DNA of 64,000 nt from Chlorops oryzae (lineage: Eukaryota; Arthropoda; Insecta; Diptera; Chloropidae). The DNA lies in contig CM035807.1 in the NCBI GenBank assembly GCA_020466095.1, positions 62,900,650 through 62,964,649 on the forward strand, given 5' to 3'. The first letter of the stretch is position 1. Each line of letters opens with the position of its first letter. The notes below the pieces were generated by a model, which worked only from the letters and a program-made list of their open reading frames with translations, did no database searches and was not told the DNA's origin. The translations under genes and the position numbers were made by a program. Below, piece after piece: positions 62,937-64,000 of this stretch.

Positions 62937-63490
62937 TACCCGGTGGAGCTTGCCACGCTGCTGTTCAGTGCTAGCATTACTTCGGGTAAATGAGCATCCC
63001 ATTGTTGTTGATCGTTGGCCGCGAGCTGAGAGATCATTGTCTTCACCACACGGTTCGTTCGCTCGGTCGGGTTCTCCTGCGGGGTATACGGCGCTGTCAG
63101 ACGGTGCTCAATACCCCAAGCCTGCAATACCTCTCTAAAGACCTTACTCACGAATTGTTTCCCGTTGTCGCTGATGAAAATTCTTGGAGTTCCAAAGCGG
63201 GATAGGATCCGGTCACGTAGCGCCTGTATGAGCGTTTCGGAGGTTGCCCTTCTCAGCGGTACCAGCTCCGTCCATTTCGTGAACTTGTCGCAAAACACGA
63301 GAAGTATGTTGTGGCCTTTGCGTGAACGTGGTAACGGGCCAATGAAGTCCGCGCTCACTACATCCCATAGGCCTTCCGACTGGATCGTGTGCATCTTCCC
63401 CGACGGAGCCTGTTGGCTTGGTTTGTAACGTTGGCAGCTTTGACAACATCGTACGTATCGTCGAATGTCGCGGTACATACCCATGTGCAT
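62937..63490 (-). CDS. Integrase core of the outer Gypsy-type element
   Basis: Minus-strand frame with HMGMYRDIRRYVRCCQSCQR (the end of the zinc finger), SADFIGPLPRSRKGH, FISDNGKQFVSKVF and PQENPTERTNRVV: the D,D,E triad is complete. It continues with EVMLALNSSVASSTGYS and is then cut by the 412-like element; the C-terminus lies at 55213-55657. Upstream (right) it is cut at 63491 by repeated 141-bp units, so RT and gag of this element lie outside the window or are lost. Confidence 0.88.
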
Positions 63491-63780
63491 CAAGTTAGCT
63501 TGCACTTTTTCGAATTTCAAAAAAAAAAATATTGTGCTGTAATGTGCCCAGTTTGTGCTATCATGTGCCGTTTCGAAAAAAAAAATTCCTCAAGGGATGT
63601 CATTTTTATGAGGAGGTCCTTTTTTTCGTGTCAAGTTAGCTTGCACTTTTTCAAATTTCCCGAAAAAAAATATTGTGCTGTAATGTGCCCAGTTTGTGCT
63701 ATCATGTGCCATTGCGAAAAAAAAAAATTCCTCAAGGGATGCCATTTTTATGAGGAGGTCCTTTTTTTCCTGTCAAGTTA
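63491..63780. repeat. Two tandem 141-bp units of a small element
   Basis: CAAGTTAGCTTGCACTTTTTC starts at 63491 and 63632, and CAAGTTAGC again at 63774. Each unit has ATTGTGCTGTAATGTGCCCAG, TGTGCTATCATGTGCC, CCTCAAGGGATG and GAGGAGGTCC. One end reads GTCAAGTTAGC, the other side of the next unit starts with it, so the units share their ends. Confidence 0.88.
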
Positions 63781-63903
63781 GCCGCGACTTCATTTTTCAA
63801 TAATGTAACGAGAGAGGCCATAACAAAGGAGCTCTCTGCCGCAAGAATTGACCCAACAATCAGCTCGTGGATTAGCAACATCCTAGAGCTAAGACTCATT
63901 ACC
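63781..63903 (+). pseudogene. Non-LTR reverse transcriptase fragment
   Basis: The stretch reads TSFFNNVTREAITKELSA and IDPTISSWISNILELRLIT, close to the RT segment F.NV....I..AL...GVD..I..WI..ML. R.V of Jockey-type elements just after motif A. It is only 40 codons long and is enclosed between repeat units of opposite orientation. Confidence 0.6.
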
Positions 63904-64000
63904 GGCTAACTTGACACGACAAAAAGGACCTCCTCAAAAAATTGCATCCCTTGAGGAATTTTTTTTTCGCAACGGCACATGATAGCACAAGCTGGGCACA
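63904..64000. repeat. Inverted copy of the 141-bp unit at the right edge
   Basis: GGCTAACTTGACACGACAAAAAGGACCTCCTC... is the complement of the unit at 63632-63780. It runs off the window at GCTGGGCACA. With the units at 63491-63780 it encloses the RT fragment as an inverted pair. Confidence 0.85.

Noticed and set aside
63490..63780. CRISPR-like direct repeats
   Set aside because: Unit length is 141 bp without distinct short repeats and spacers, and the setting is a eukaryotic transposon nest.

Overview
The window looks like transposon-rich, probably heterochromatic DNA from a dipteran insect. A higher fly such as a tephritid or drosophilid is plausible, inferred from the mix of Jockey, R1, mdg3-like and 412/mdg1-like retroelements. 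I found no convincing host gene: every coding region I can interpret belongs to a transposable element (TE), and most are broken. The value of the window is its nesting order, which can be read from target-site duplications (TSDs), terminal inverted repeats (TIRs) and poly-A tails.

Layout, left to right. 1-3862: decayed Jockey-type non-LTR copy (J1). 3863-7010: 3' part of a Gypsy-type element ending in LTR A, with a PIF/Harbinger-like MITE inside. 7011-9890: AT-rich foldback DNA, then a second Jockey relic on the minus strand (J2). 9890-11018: 3' end of another minus-strand LTR element. 11676-16752: nearly intact mdg3/micropia-like LTR retrotransposon with apparently identical 318-bp LTRs. 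16753-18985: relic of a different non-LTR element. 18986-21760: Helitron-like debris, a 0.43-kb-arm inverted repeat and a 127-bp tandem repeat.

22040-43921: two abutting copies (G1, G2) of the same Gypsy-type family. G1 carries an hAT-like element containing a 1.36-kb-arm palindrome that runs across the hAT end into gag. G2 starts directly behind the 3' LTR of G1 without gag. It is interrupted by a solo-LTR candidate, a 2-kb TIR element packed with GGTCGAAA-type words, a TTAA-flanked piggyBac-like element that itself contains the best Jockey copy (J3), an hAT-like MITE and another LTR-like block.

43922-47000: mini- and macrosatellite DNA beside a decayed Polinton/Maverick-like protein-primed DNA polymerase B gene. 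47371-53571: a 239-bp tandem array split by a full-length R1-clade-like non-LTR element with a TSD of about 10 bp. 53572-63490: a minus-strand Gypsy-type element with an extra 300-aa ORF after pol. Its integrase is split by a young 7.3-kb 412/mdg1-like element with two similar LTRs and a 4-bp TSD. 63491-64000: repeated 141-bp units in both orientations around a small reverse-transcriptase (RT) fragment.

The genes do not form a pathway. Each element supplies its own Gag, protease, RT, RNase H, integrase or endonuclease. The clearest candidates for undescribed elements are the G1/G2 Gypsy family, the GGTCGAAA TIR element, the ORF3-bearing minus-strand Gypsy, the hAT/gag palindrome and the polymerase B relic. 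All clade names rest on motifs read by eye; no database search was possible.
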